Positions 23,590 to 33,071 of a stretch of DNA of 64,000 nt are shown here, piece after piece. How positions within the stretch are numbered: position 1 is the stretch's first letter; each line of letters opens with the position of its first letter. Where the stretch lies: NCBI GenBank assembly GCA_947471745.1, contig CANJKZ010000084.1, forward strand, positions 5,138,501-5,202,500, in the 5' to 3' direction. A program made the translations under genes and the position numbers. The notes below the pieces were generated by a model that did no database searches, was not told the origin of the DNA, and saw only the letters and a program-made list of their open reading frames with translations. This DNA comes from Closterium sp. Naga37s-1 (lineage: Eukaryota; Streptophyta; Zygnematophyceae; Desmidiales; Closteriaceae).

Positions 23590-24480
23590 AAGAGGCGCTG
23601 CTCTTACCGGACAGGGCGGCTCGGGCGGCTCGGCTGCAGGGCGGCTCGGCGGCTCGGCTGCTTGGCGGCTCGGCGGTTCGGCTGCTGGGCGGCTCGGCGG
23701 CTCGGCTGCTGGGCGGCTCGGCGGCGCGGCTGCTGGGCGGCTCGGCTGCTGGGCGGCTCGGCTGCTGGGCGGCTCGGCTGCTGGGCGGCTTGGCGGGGCC
23801 GCTGAGAGGGCGGCGTCCGGGGCCGCTGGGAGGAGGCGGCGGGGCCGCTGAGAGGAGGCGGCGGGGCCGCAAAGGTAGGTGGCGGGGCCAGCAGGTAGGT
23901 GGCGGGGCCAGCAGGTAGGTGGCGGGGCCGCACAGGTAGGTGGCGGGGCCGCGGGTAGGTGGCGGGGCCGCTGGTAGGTGGCGGGGCCGCAGGTAGGTGG
24001 CGGGGCCGCACAGGTAGATGGCGGGGCCGCGGGTAGGTGGCGGGGCCGCTGGTAGGTGGCGGGGCCGCAGGTAGGTGGCGGGGCCGCAGGTAGGTGGCGG
24101 GGCCGCACAGGTAGGTGGCGGGGCCGCGGGTAGGTGGCGGGGCCAGCAGGTAGGCGCCGGGGCCGCACAGGTAGGCGTCGGGGCCGCAGGTAGGCGCCGG
24201 GGCCGGAAAGGGCGGCGTCAGGGCCGCAGGGCGGCGCGAGGGCCGCTGGGTAGGCGACGAGGCCGCAGGGCGGCGGATCGGGGCCGGGTAAGGGCGGCGC
24301 GATGGCCGCGGGGTAGGCGACGAGGCCGCCGGGCGGCGGGTCGGGGCCAGGAAGGGCGGCGCGAGGGCCGCAAAGCAGGCGACAGGGCCGCTAGGGCGGC
24401 GCGACGGGGCGAGAAAAAAGGGAGGGGGGGGGGGAGCGCGACTCGGGCTAGGACTGAGCGCGCTCCGGGCAGAAAAAAAA
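23590..24480 (-). repeat. GC-rich tandem repeats in the 5' leader of element B
   Basis: Between the 5' LTR/primer site and the gag ATG lie two arrays: GGCGGCTCGGCTGCTG-type units (about 23605-23790) and a 17-18-bp unit GTAGGTGGCGGGGCCGC (about 23870-24230). Open frames through them are Pro/Arg/Ala-rich and repeat-driven, so I do not call genes. Comparable GC-rich repeats occupy the leader of element F. Confidence 0.8.
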
Positions 24481-24536
24481 ATGTCGAATTGGTGGGCCCT
24501 AGGAACAGTTCCCACGAGGGAACCTGCTCGATACCA

Positions 24537-24663
24537 TGTGAGAATAGAAACGAGAATGAAATGACTAAGGGAAAGTTGGGTACAAATGTAAACCCTAGAA
24601 AACTGTACCCCATATGTGCTACCCCACTATAGCCTACAGTAGCTATGTCATATAGATCTGACA
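24537..24663 (-). repeat. 5' LTR of element B (127 bp)
   Basis: Second LTR copy, followed on the minus strand by the primer binding site. Very short for an autonomous copia element. Confidence 0.95.
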
Positions 24664-26919
24664 CAACCTCCGTCAGCTTCCTGTTCAAATGCTGCTGCCA
24701 CAGTCGCGGTGCTTGTTTGATTCCGTACAGTGACTTTTTGAGCTTGCAGACACTCGGCGGATTTGTCGGATAGGTGTGCGGATATTCGACGTAGATTTCG
24801 GCATCGACGTCGGCGTACAGAAAAGCGTTGGAAACATCGATTTGTCGAAGTGGAAAATTCTTCGCGGCTGCTTCGCAGAGAACGAGTCGAACACTCGTAT
24901 GTCGACTGACCGGGGCGAAGGTAAGCGTGTAATCGATCCCATGAGTCTGATCAAAACCGCGAACCACCCACCGTGCCTTGTGTTTCTCGTAAGTACCATC
25001 CGCTTTCGTCTTCACCCTGAAGACCCACTTACCGGTAAGAACATTTTTGTTTACCGTTTTTTCAATAGGTATAAGATCCCAAGTTTCCCTTTTCTCCAGG
25101 GCAGCCAGTTCGCGATCCATCGCTTCACGCCATTTTTCGCGATGAGGCCCTGAAAGAGCTTGTCGGGCAGTTTTCGGCTCCAAATTCACTGTAGAACTGT
25201 GCTGTACCGCTGCTGCGAGTCCCAGAATTTGCAGTCCGGTCTGATAATGCGGATTATCGTCGGTGCGACCTGCGAAATTGACAGAATCATTCTGGTCTCC
25301 ACTTGCCCCCCCAATTTCGTCAGGGTTGACACGGATGCTGCTATCGGAAACCACCGGCATTGGTTGGCGCTGTTCATCCACGAGGTAAGTATGATGAACA
25401 TCGCGAACATCCTCAGGTGCCGCGTCAGCAAGAGGAATAAACTCCGGAATTCCGGAGGACGTGACAGGGACAGGTGGGTCGGGAACAGCTTCACGTGCAC
25501 CGTCGGGGTCAGGTTCTTCGCTAGCAGCAAGTTCGGCGTCGGCGCTAGCGAACGAACGAACACCGTGAAAAAGCGTGGCAGGGTTGTGCTGCATGGCAAG
25601 ATGCTGTTCGAAGACGGGCAGCGTCAGATTCTCGTAGAAAATACAATCGCGAGCAGGAACAAGGAGACGACTGCGGTAATCCATGATACGCCAGGCAAGA
25701 TATTGTTTTTCAATGCCGAGATGCAGCCCCCACTTAGCACGCTGGTCGAACTTCCCGAGCGGAGCGGTAGGAGGACGGTACTGAACAATACACCCGAAAA
25801 CACGAAGTAATTTAGTGGTACCCAACTTGCCCGTCCACAGCAAATAGGGTGAAGCGTTCTGCAGAAGGGCAAGAAGGGCTCGCATCTTCTCTTGCAGAGT
25901 CCTGTTGAGCCGCTCAGCTACGCCACTCTGCTGGTGAGCGTGAGGCAACGAAAAAAATCGTCTTATCCCGCGTTCTTGCAGATAGGTCGTGAATTCGTTA
26001 CTGCGATACTCGCCGGCGCCGTCACACTGAAACGCCTTTAGCTTAGTATCAGACTCTCGTTCGGCGAGAGGAAGCCAGGTGCGAAAAGCTGTAAATGCAA
26101 GAAAACGGTTAGTCATGTTTCCAGTCCAAACGTAACGAGTAGAAGCTTCTGTAAATGTGATAACGTAGCGCTCGCCGTTGAAACCATCCGCAGGTAAATT
26201 GAGTATATCGCTGTAAACGTTATCCATCAGGTGATAATCTTCAGCTCCAGGGAAAAAGTCTTGACCGTTAAAAGGCGTTGTCGTTTTAATTTTTGTTGGA
26301 TTTGCAGAAGCAGGAATATAATTTCCGGTACCGTCAGCTGATTGTAGCTGATAAAGTGATGGCACCTGTGACCCTTGTTGTGTTTGTTGTCCTTGTCCAG
26401 CAGGACCAAAAGAGAAGGAGTTGTTCGACCCGTCACTTCCTTGTGGCATCTGACCACGCTGATAACTGGAGCCATCAATGCTCATAGGAGTTGGAAACAT
26501 CTGGTTAAGCGACAAGACGGCAGCATTAACACGTTGTTGAAGATTTGCTGGCTGGTAAGCACCTTGATATTGGTAAGGTCCAGTCGGTACGAAGTTGGAC
26601 TGTTGTCCCGGTTGACTAGAAGAACCAGTGACTGCAGCTGCAGCTGTTGTGGCTGCTGATGCTGCTATTGCTGCGGCTGCTGTCGATGATGCCGCTGCTG
26701 TAGTTGCGTGTACGGGCTGATTGCTCAATGGCATGCCGTACATCGGTTGTTGCTGATATTGTTGTTGTTGTTGCTGCAGATGTGAATTATCAGCAGCTGG
26801 AGACGCTGTTGGGCGTGATGGGCTCGTAACGAAGAGCCATTGTTGGACCTTGGAGATCCAGACATAGTTGTAGAGTAGGCAGGTGGAAGCTGTTATAATC
26901 CTAAGTTGCTCTCATACCA

Positions 26920-27266
26920 TGTTAGAATTTAAGCTGTCTGAATAGGATCGTAGTCTTAGGATAGTAGCTTCCTGTAGCAGTGGAAGTCTTATATGAGTGA
27001 CTTGTAACAGGATCAATATCTCTGAAATCAAGTATATTAAGAAATAACAAACATACAGAATATATATACTAGGATAAAGTACCTGTTCGCTTAATGTACC
27101 TATTAGCCTGAAACGGTACGTGACTATTCGCGATACCTACAGCTACTTGCTGACGTCATCCTAGAGCGCGTAGCGCTTTGCTGACGTCAGCCTATCGGTA
27201 ATTTTACTGTACTAACTACACTACACGAATTCCTTGAAGTGCACAAGTCTCGATATTATCTCAACA
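26920..27266 (-). repeat. 5' LTR of element A
   Basis: Second 347-bp LTR. It carries the same pair of TGACGTCA palindromes, at 27151-27158 and 27182-27189. As the 5' LTR it would contain the promoter used for minus-strand transcription of A. Confidence 0.95.
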
Positions 27267-27350
27267 CAAGCTTTTATAAGAGTACAAGGAATACGAAGAG
27301 ATACAGTTAATAACCGTTTTGCTGTTGCTGTTGCGGTTCGATACAGTGAC

Positions 27351-28875
27351 TGTCAGAATGTTATGTTTTGTCTAGCCTGCAGTGGGGTACTCAATAGTGA
27401 GTACAGCCCAATTTAGGGTTTGCTATATGTACTCAACTGCTTGCTAGTGAAACCCTCCTCTTTTCTCATTCCTGTTTCTTAACATGATATCAGAGCAGGT
27501 CGACCCCCTCGGGTCGATCCTGTGGATGGGCCCACCCAATACTTCCGCTGCTGCTACTCTGTCTATCGCGCGCCTCGGGCGCGCGCTGTCTGCTTGCCTG
27601 CCGCGCGCCCATGGCGCGCGGCCTTTTTTCTTCCCGCCGCGCGCTCGAGGCGCGCGGCGGTTTTCTGACCGTCGCGCCGCCCTGGGGGCCGCGCGACGCC
27701 CTACTCTGCCCGCCGTGCGCCCCGTGGCGCGCGGCGGTGCCCTGCCCGTCGCGCGCCCCAGGGAGCACGACGGTTTCGTCGCCCCGGGGGGCTCGTGCGC
27801 GCCCCCCCCCCCCCCTCGTCGCCCGTCTTGGCGCCATCGGGGGCCCGCCGCCCCCCCCCCCCCCTTCCGTCGCCCGGCGTGGCGCCCTTGGGGGCTCGCG
27901 CGGGACCCCTTTCCCGTCGCCCGTCGCGGCGCCCTGGGGGGGCCGCACGCGGCCCCCCCCAGCGTCGCCCCCCCCCCCCCCGTCTTCGTCGCGGCCCTGC
28001 CCGGCCCTGCCCTTCCCGGCCCTGCCCCCGTCTTCGTCGCGGCCCTACCCGGTGTTGGGGTTTGGGTGGCGAGTATGGGGGTGCAAGCTGGGTGGAGGGT
28101 GTGTGACATCCCCTGCTCCTCCTCCTCCTCTGTCTCCCACTGCTGCAGCTGCCGCTGAGGGGGGTGGGTGTGTGGGAGACGATGGGGTGACACTAGGGGG
28201 GTGTGTCGTGTGGAAGTGAAACTAGGGGTGCAGCTGGGGGTGTGTGAAAGGGGGGTGGGACAGTTTGGGGAGGTTGAAGGGGGGTGGCCGCCGTGAAGCC
28301 CGCAGCTCCAGTCGCCCGTGAGACCGTTGCGCCAGTCGCCCGTGAGCCCGTTGCTCCAGTTGCCCGTGAGCCCGTTGCTCCAGTCGCCCGTGGGTCCGTT
28401 TCTCCTGCCGCTCAGAGTTAGCCGCGGAGCCAGTTACTCCAGTAGCCCGTGTGTCAGTTGCTCCAGTTGCCAGTGTGCCAGTTGCTCCAGTTGCCCGTGT
28501 GCCAGTTGCTCCAGTTGCGCCGTGTGCCAGCAGCTTCAGCTGCCGCCCACTATCTCCTCTCCTCTCATAGTCCCTCCTCCTCCTCACTTACCCTCTGTGA
28601 TAGTCTCTAGCTTTGCTGTGAACTTTAAACTGTTGCTTCTTGTACTTGTGCTCAGAATATGTGGAGACATTGTGATCCACCCTGAGCTTGTTTTGCTTTG
28701 CTTGCTTGTGCTGATTACACCCCACTTTGGCTATGGGGGTGTGTCAGAATGTTATGTTTTGTCTAGCCTGCAGTGGGGTACTCAATAGTGAGTACAGCCC
28801 AATTTAGGGTTTGCTATATGTACTCAACTGCTTGCTAGTGAAACCCTCCTCTTTTCTCATTCCTGTTTCTTAACA
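27351..28875 (+). mobile_element. Non-autonomous LTR element C (TRIM/LARD-like)
   Basis: 1525 bp with two identical 134-bp LTRs (27351-27484, 28742-28875), TG...CA ends and target duplication GTGAC (27346-27350, 28876-28880). The primer site, TGATATCAGAGCAGG, follows the 5' LTR at about 27486. The purine tract CTATGGGGGTG precedes the 3' LTR. The interior is GC-rich inverted-repeat-like sequence (GCGCGCGGC blocks, C runs) with no protein domain, so C must use proteins from other elements. Its LTR shares several blocks with that of B (TGTCAGA start, AGTGGGGTA, TAGGGTTT, a TTCTCATTC-type block), and its purine tract is the same as B's. B-type elements are the likely helpers. Identical LTRs point to a very recent insertion. 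Confidence 0.93.
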
Positions 28876-29042
28876 GTGACGACTCGGGCAACTGCTCAAT
28901 AACGAGTCAATTGTTTGTCCTTGCTGTCGCGCTGTATTTGTCAGGTCAAAGGTCGCTGACCTTTGACTTTCGCATAACTTCCAGCAGTTGTTCAACCTCC
29001 GAGGGTTGACTCGCTAATGCTTCGATATGTTTCGCTTCGCTT
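28876..29042. other. Host sliver between elements C and D
   Basis: 167 bases of non-element DNA. It contains a near-perfect hairpin at 28945-28967 (GTCAAAGGTC, loop GCT, GACCTTTGAC). With 27267-27350 and 30661-30796 it forms one continuous pre-insertion sequence. Confidence 0.7.
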
Positions 29043-30660
29043 TCTCAAAGTTAAGGAGGTACTTAGGTTTAGGATGCCTAGGCTTAGGAGCCTAGGCAAG
29101 GAGGGTATCGAGTGGGTTGTGCCAAAGGATAGCGAGAATGGAGGGGTTTCACTATAGAATGTTGTGAACATATAGGTGAGAGAGAGGGTGCACCACCAAC
29201 TGATACAAATGCTATCTACACTACACTACTGTAGGCAGTTATACAAAATGTATACAAACATATTTGACACACCCCCTAACTGCCCACAGTAGAAACCACG
29301 TGCAGACAACACTCCCTGCAGGGGTGCACCAAGGGAGAGAGCAGCGGAAGGAGGAGAGGACAAGCGAGGAGGAGGAGAGAGAGAGAGAGGAGGTGGGCAG
29401 CGGCTGAAGTTGTTAGCACACTGGCAACTGGAGCTACTGGCTCACGGGCAACTGGGGTAACGGGCTCGTACGCCTGGAGCATTCCGCTCGTACGGCTAGA
29501 GCAACTGACCCACGGGCGACTGGAGCAACGGGCTCACTGGCGACTGGCGCTACTGGCTTCACGGCACCCCCCACCCCCCCCAAACCTCTCCCCCACAAGG
29601 CAGTACGGCTGGAGCTGACGCAAGCAAGGAGGAGGAGTGGAGAGGCGGCTGCTGGAGTGAGGAGAGGAGGAGTGGAGAGGCAGCTGCTGGAGTGAGGAGA
29701 GGAGGAGGAGTGGAGAGGCGGCTGCCGGAGTGAGGAGAGGGTGCAGCGGAAGGAGGATGAGAGGAAGTGCAGCGGAAGGAGGAGGAGAAGGGGGGGCGGC
29801 TACCGTCACATACCCGCCACCCCCATACCCTCTTCCCCCCCCCCACAACGCGGCACGCACCGCACATGCACGGGCAGCGATGAGGAGGAGGATTAGGGAG
29901 GGGCGGGAGGGCTCAAGGGGGCTTAAGTACCCCCGTAGCCGCGGGCGCGAGCCCTGCCACCTCCCCCCCGCAATGTCCCCCGTAGAAGAGGGCGGCAGCA
30001 GGCGCGGAGGCGGGGAGCGGGGTGGCGATGGCGGGGTCGCAGGCGGCTGCTGCTGGTGCTGGCGCTCATGACCGGTGCTCGCGCATGTCGCTGGCGCTGA
30101 CGCTGGCGGTGGCGCTGGTGACCGGCGCTGGCGCTGGCGCTGGTGCTGGTGCTCGCGACAGTCGCTGGCGCTGGCGCACGTCGCTGGCGCTGGCGCTGGC
30201 GTTCGCGACGGTCGGAGGCGCTGGCGCTGGCGTCCGCGACCAGCGGCGGGGCGACGCGACAGTGCGCGGGACGGGGCGACCAGCGCGTGGGGCGGGTAGC
30301 ACGAGGCGAGCAGTGCGGGGCAGGCACCGGGCGAGCGCCTCGAAGGGCGCTGCAACGATCGCCATGGCAACGAGGGCAGCCATGGCGAAATAAAAGTAAC
30401 GAGGTCCTTAAGAACGGACCTGCTCTGATATCATCTCAAAGTTAAGGAGGTACTTAGGTTTAGGATGCCTAGGCTTAGGAGCCTAGGCAAGGAGGGTATC
30501 GAGTGGGTTGTGCCAAAGGATAGCGAGAATGGAGGGGTTTCACTATAGAATGTTGTGAACATATAGGTGAGAGAGAGGGTGCACCACCAACTGATACAAA
30601 CGCTATCTACACTACACTACTGTAGGCAGTTATACAAAATGTATACAAACATATTTGACA
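29043..30660 (-). mobile_element. Non-autonomous LTR element D with TG...GA LTR ends
   Basis: 1618 bp on the minus strand. LTRs of 227 bp (29043-29269, 30434-30660) differ at about one base; target duplication CGCTT (29038-29042, 30661-30665). The sense LTR starts TGTCAAAT and ends TTTGAGA rather than CA. The primer site, TGATATCAGAGCAGG (ending at 30433 on the minus strand), starts immediately after that end. The purine tract AGGGGGTG abuts the 3' LTR. The interior lacks protein domains and has GCTGGCGCTGGCGCT-type repeats (about 30050-30240); open frames there are composition artefacts. Confidence 0.9.
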
Positions 30661-30796
30661 CGCTTCTGACTTGGTGTTTTGACACGACAGAGGCGCTAAA
30701 TCAATTGTTTCCAACAATATGTTGCTTGTTTTGGTGTGCAATGTTTACTCATTTTTGCGCAGGCAATAAGCTTCAGCAACCCTCAATGGAAGCTCT
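30661..30796. other. Host sliver between elements D and E
   Basis: 136 bases of AT-rich, non-element sequence between the D target duplication and the TGTCAG start of the E LTR. No gene is seen. Confidence 0.6.
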
Positions 30797-30906
30797 TGTC
30801 AGAATACTGAACGAGAATGAATGCATTGAACAGAAAGTTGGTACAAGTACTAACCCTAATTGGGTTGTACCCCTTATGGGCTATACCCCACTACAGTCTA
30901 CACAAA

Positions 30907-31112
30907 TATTATAATTTTTAAACACACATAGTGTTTTTCAAATTTGTGTATTGTGAAATCGAAGCTGCTTGTATTGCAAAATTGGCATCGTCGAAGTGCG
31001 CTAAACGCCCTTCTCCAACTACAAAAACCGTGGGTTGGAGCTCATTTCCTCCACCCACGTTTCTCTATTTTCAAACGCCTACACAAATATTATAATTTTT
31101 AAACACACATAG
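30907..31112 (+). repeat. Left terminal repeat A1 of H plus a 34-bp duplication
   Basis: A1 matches the internal A2 copy near the right end. In addition, 30898-30931 (nine bases of target LTR plus the first 25 bases of H) is repeated exactly at 31079-31112, just before the gag frame. Confidence 0.85.
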
Positions 31113-31114
31113 CG

Positions 31115-32279
31115 TTGACGCAGGCGTTGACCCCGGACCAGGTCAACGCGCTGCTATCCCTTCTACAGCAGCAGCCCGTCAGCGTTATAGCCGCGGAAAC
31201 TGCACTACCGGCTGCATCTGCGTCAGCTAAAAAAGAAAATGCGAAAAAAAGGAAAAAGGCACGCGAGGAGCAAGGACGAATCGGCACGACAACGACGCAG
31301 CGACAGCATCACCCCCTGCTCCAGCGGCCGACAATGACACCGACGACTCTGAAGATGAAGCCGGTGAGACTCCAGTCAACAATGTTAATTTTAATGGCAC
31401 GGAACACCTTCCCCCCCTCCCTTCTTCTAACCTCACATTTTTGGCGGCAACATTCTGTCAGAATCCCAACCACTAGACCATTGGGATAAAAGGGCTTGAT
31501 AAGTAGCGGGTCAGTGCGCCCATAACCCCCCAGGACAACGAGCCTGTAACCCTTCCCTAGGATCAATTGGGGATCACCAGTGGACCTCTGACACCCCCCC
31601 GCACTGGGATGCCCGAAGTGCACACACTAGGATTCGAACCCGAGACCTTCGCTCTGATACCATGTCAGAATCCCAACCACTAGACCATTGGGATAAAATG
31701 GCTTGATAAGTAGCGGGTCAGTGCGCCCATAACCCCCCAGGACAACGAGCCTGTAACCCTTCCCTAGGATCAATTGGGGATCACCAGTGGACCTCTGACA
31801 CATTCGTCAACGACTCCGTGCGAGAGCAAGCGGAGCTGCTGGAGGACTTGCGCGCGTACCTGCTGCACGCGGAATACAAGGCGCAGCGCGGGGACCCGGT
31901 GGGAGGACTCGAACTCATCTCGCACGCTCTCAACCTCATCTCGGGGCGTTTCGAGGTGCTTCAAGTGGAGGACGCCTCCGACTTCCGCACGGCGAAGCAC
32001 TTCAAGTTGTACCAGCAGAAGAGCCTGCTGACTTCTCGACCCTTCAAGCAGGCGGTCGCGGACATGGTGGCGATGGACCGGACGGCAAGCGGATACGCTC
32101 GTGTCAACCGCGGCGGAAACAACGCGCCGATGCCGTTCTTACCCAAGCGGGGCCCCCCGCCCATGGCCAATTGCTGTGGGTTTCGGGGCTCGTGCTTCCG
32201 TTGCGGCCAGCCGGGCCACGTGGCAAGTGCCTGCCCTAGTAACGGGCATGGCGGCCAAGGACCCGCTCCGGTGGTGTAG
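31115..32279 (+). pseudogene. Gag of H, frameshifted and interrupted by mini-element G
   Basis: Capsid-like protein of H. The start (LTQALTPDQVNALLSLL, no ATG seen) runs into a Lys-rich stretch. A frameshift near 31240-31300, probably at the A7/A5 runs, moves the frame to an Asp/Glu-rich block and FNGTEHLPPLPSSNLTF. Element G with its CATTC duplication sits after LAATF. Beyond it the frame continues with VNDSVREQAELLEDLRAYL and ends in a CCHC knuckle, CFRCGQPGHVASAC (about 32195-32236), and a stop at 32277-32279. The precise continuation across G confirms that G is an insertion. Confidence 0.82.
31456..31800 (-). mobile_element. 345-bp LTR mini-element G (SMART/TRIM-like) with tRNA-like module
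   Basis: Two 138-bp LTRs (31456-31593, 31663-31800; about one difference) enclose only 69 bases. Target duplication CATTC (31451-31455, 31801-31805). On the minus strand the order is LTR, perfect primer site TGGTATCAGAGC directly at the LTR end, then GGTTCGAATCC, then a run of seven G before the 3' LTR. The end of the LTR plus the interior resembles tRNA: an A-box-like TGGTCTAGTGG at 31687-31677 and a B-box-like GGTTCGAATCC at 31640-31630, 36 bases apart. Between them is a perfect 5-bp stem with a 7-base loop (TCTGA/TCAGA). There is no coding capacity. This is close to the smallest LTR retrotransposons known (SMARTs, about 300 bp). Confidence 0.9.

Positions 32280-33071
<792 letters not shown>

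Larger units (their letters stand above)
17257..24663 (-). mobile_element. LTR retrotransposon B (Ty1/copia), apparently intact, nested in A
   Basis: 7.4-kb copia element with unusually short LTRs of 127 bp (17257-17383, 24537-24663) that differ at one base. It is flanked by CAACC (17252-17256, 24664-24668), inside the RT region of A. The primer site, TGGTATCGAGCAGG (minus strand), directly abuts the 5' LTR at 24536. A purine tract, TATGGGGGTG, abuts the 3' LTR at 17384. One long open frame (17591-23539) encodes gag-pol. The single LTR difference, full coding capacity and clean target duplication indicate a recent insertion, after A. Confidence 0.95.
16209..26743 (-). pseudogene. Element A gag-pol remnant, split by element B
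   Basis: Copia polyprotein in two blocks, 26743-24664 and 17256-16209, that would join exactly once B and one copy of its CAACC duplication are removed (KLTEV then GFRQLPHD). The amino end is a Gln/Ala-rich gag start (no ATG is needed upstream; the frame is open to about 26880). It passes directly into the integrase core: catalytic FQCDGAGEY and GVAERLNRTL are visible. Most of gag, the zinc knuckle, the protease DSG motif and the HHCC region are absent. Reverse transcriptase follows (KWVFRVKTKADG, DVSNAFLYADVD, YGIKQAPRLW, and after the break VAYVDDILYVSS), then RNase H (GYVDADHAGD, SSAEAEFIA, CDNQSA, HISLRYFFVK). RT and RNase H look intact apart from the insertion. Not functional as it stands. 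Confidence 0.88.
15832..27266 (-). mobile_element. LTR retrotransposon A (Ty1/copia), internally deleted and carrying element B
   Basis: A copia element on the minus strand. LTRs of 347 bp (15832-16178 and 26920-27266) differ at about three positions, and the element is flanked by the 5-bp target duplication CAAGC (15827-15831, 27267-27271). Next to the 5' LTR is a primer site, TGGTATGAGAGC (minus strand, ending at about 26918), one mismatch from the usual initiator-Met tRNA complement. A purine tract, AAGTGAAGGGGAG, abuts the 3' LTR at 16179. Its pol frame is split by element B (17257-24663), which brought its own CAACC duplication. Gag is only partly present and protease is missing, so this copy looks dependent on relatives. 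The low LTR divergence says it inserted fairly recently, though before B. Confidence 0.93.

Noticed and set aside
23604-24515. Pro/Arg/Ala-rich frames in the leader of element B
   Set aside because: They follow GC-rich tandem repeats and lie upstream of gag in the LTR leader.
27444-28193. Large frames inside element C
   Set aside because: Arg/Ala/Gly-rich products of GC-rich inverted sequence; no domain, in a mini-LTR element.
28945-28967. Hairpin as a terminator or small RNA
   Set aside because: A perfect 10-bp stem with a 3-base loop, but no neighbouring gene or U tract; probably chance or a relic.
31594-31687. True tRNA gene
   Set aside because: A and B boxes and an anticodon-arm-like stem exist, but the acceptor ends (ATCCCAA and TGTGTGC) do not pair and position 33 is not T; better seen as a tRNA-derived module of element G.
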